Below are positions 41,913 through 42,766 of a stretch of 42,766 nucleotides of DNA, one piece after another. The notes below the pieces were generated by a model that was not told where the DNA came from, did no database searches, and was given only the letters and a program-made list of their open reading frames with translations. This DNA comes from Gammaproteobacteria bacterium (GTDB taxonomy: Bacteria > Pseudomonadota > Gammaproteobacteria > Acidiferrobacterales > SPGG2). A program made the position numbers and the translations under genes. The stretch is taken from the NCBI GenBank assembly GCA_029861845.1, contig JAOTYM010000023.1:1-42766 (forward strand). Reading direction: 5' to 3'. Within the stretch, counting starts at the first letter, position 1. The number at the start of each line of letters is the position of its first letter.

Positions 41913-42766
41913 ACACAAACCATGCCGACATCCTCATCGTTGGTGCCGGTGTCTACGGGTTGTCGGCGGCGTGGTGGATGACCCAGCACAAAACAAGCAA
42001 TCGCATTCTTGTCGTCGATGCCGGGGAATTTGCATCGGGTGGCAGTGGGCGCAACCTCGCCGGCATGCGCATGCAATGGGGCCTGGAATTTAATATAAGA
42101 CTGAGCCAAGAGAGCATCACCTTCTTCGAGGAGGTTAAACAACGGCTCGACTATCCCGACGGCATCGACTTCACGCAAGATGGCTACTTGCTGCTGGCCC
42201 ATGACGAAAAAATGCTAAATAGTTTACGCGCCAGTCGACATTTGCATGAGGAGTTCAATGTTCCAAGCGAAATTCTAACGCCGGAGGAGTGCCTGAAGAT
42301 CGTGCCCGCGCTAAACCCGGATGGTATCTTGGGTGGGTCGTTCTGTCACAAGGACGCGGCGGCCTCGCCTTTTCTTTTTTTAGATGCATTACTGCGCGCG
42401 TGTCGTCGCGAAGGCGCGGAAGTGAACTTCGGTACACATGTACGCACCCTAACCGAACGCGGTGATGGTTTCCAAGCCGACACGACAGCGGGATCGATCC
42501 TGGCAAACAAGATATTGATCTGTACTGACTGGCAGGCGCCTGAACTCTTGAAACCGCTCGGCGTTGATCTTCCCATCCGCGGCATGCCGAAAGAGGCGTT
42601 CGTCACTGAACCCTGGGAGCCCGTTATCGGCCCACTCATCACCTCTTACAAACACAATCTCGCAGTTAATCAAATAGGTCGCGGTTCGATCCTGGCATAC
42701 TCTTCGCGAGATCGGCTACAGCATGAAGACTTTAGCTCGACTCCAGACTACTTGCCCTACTGCACG
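41909..42766 (+). CDS. DAO-type FAD oxidoreductase (SoxB/HcnC-like), cut by the window edge
   Basis: Starts at ATG 41909 inside the previous stop (ATGA) and stays open to the last base, giving 286 residues of an expected ~380-420. The N-terminal site is DILIVGAGVYGLSAAWWM, with an Asp after strand 2 and GGSGRNLAGMRMQW, the segment that carries the flavin link in the sarcosine oxidase beta family but here without a conserved His. Later parts include QDGYLLLAHDEKM and KDAAASPFLFLDALLRAC. It is the catalytic subunit of the three-part dehydrogenase with the two upstream genes and would oxidise an N-methyl or secondary amine (sarcosine-like) or imino acid. Confidence 0.92.
   Translation, partial: MNTNHADILIVGAGVYGLSAAWWMTQHKTSNRILVVDAGEFASGGSGRNLAGMRMQWGLEFNIRLSQESITFFEEVKQRLDYPDGIDFTQDGYLLLAHDEKMLNSLRASRHLHEEFNVPSEILTPEECLKIVPALNPDGILGGSFCHKDAAASPFLFLDALLRACRREGAEVNFGTHVRTLTERGDGFQADTTAGSILANKILICTDWQAPELLKPLGVDLPIRGMPKEAFVTEPWEPVIGPLITSYKHNLAVNQIGRGSILAYSSRDRLQHEDFSSTPDYLPYCT

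Noticed and set aside
40177-42766. Hydrogen cyanide synthase HcnABC
   Set aside because: Same architecture, but the context (GntR, hydantoinase, MttB) does not support cyanogenesis and architecture alone cannot separate these families.
1-42766. tRNA genes, CRISPR arrays, insertion sequences
   Set aside because: No cloverleaf-like stretch, repeat-spacer pattern, transposase frame or terminal inverted repeats were noticed in the gaps; a tRNAscan or ISfinder run would be the decisive check.

Overview
The window is a 42.8 kb stretch of bacterial chromosome with about 39 genes, short gaps, and no gene-free stretch over 300 bases. I saw no tRNA, rRNA, insertion sequence, phage gene or CRISPR array. 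The gene content (PotABC-type ABC importer, DMT exporters, DUF1127, GcvA-type LysR, FCD-type GntR, EutA/DoeA ectoine catabolism, creatinase) suggests a Gram-negative, probably marine or saline proteobacterium of moderate GC. I cannot fix the class. GTG starts are common.

Region 1 (1-5.5 kb): end of a PotD-like binding protein, two PotB/PotC-like permeases (the first with a large periplasmic insert), a ChaN-like protein, an exported ankyrin protein, and the PotA-like ATPase on the opposite strand. Region 2 (5.5-11.5 kb, minus strand): DMT transporter, ThDP enzyme, MFS transporter, DUF547 protein and a PhnZ/MIOX-like HD-domain oxygenase, with a possible relic of a luciferase-like monooxygenase between the last two.

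Region 3 (11.6-21.5 kb) is dominated by the creatinase/aminopeptidase-P (M24) fold: a frameshifted ectoine hydrolase (doeA), a textbook creatinase, a metal-site M24 hydrolase, two M24 members without the metal site, and a decayed C-terminal relic of a sixth copy. Interspersed are EutA, a DadA-type flavoprotein, a second DMT transporter and a bacteriohemerythrin.

Region 4 (21.7-26.6 kb) is a compact operon: ArgE-like deacetylase, an unusual single-chain cobalamin protein resembling a fusion of glutamate mutase E and S, a ProC-like reductase, an SDR and a RidA protein. An atypical leucyl-tRNA synthetase follows (26.7-29.2 kb), then a LysR/DUF1127 divergent pair and an ornithine cyclodeaminase-family gene.

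Region 5 (32-42.8 kb, all plus strand): M20 carbamoylase/amidohydrolase, HyuA, HyuB, MttB-family methyltransferase (no in-frame amber codon), SDR, GntR regulator, and a three-subunit amine or imino-acid dehydrogenase ([2Fe-2S] protein, FAD/BFD protein, DAO-type flavoprotein that runs off the window). Most junctions overlap or are nearly abutting, and a promoter with a TGTATACA palindrome lies just before hyuA.

Taken together the window reads as a catabolic island for small N-methylated or cyclic nitrogen compounds (ectoine, creatine, hydantoins, N-methyl amines). The ring-opening, amidohydrolase and dehydrogenase steps suggest convergence on sarcosine/glycine or diamino acids. That pathway assignment is inference; the family assignments are mostly clear.
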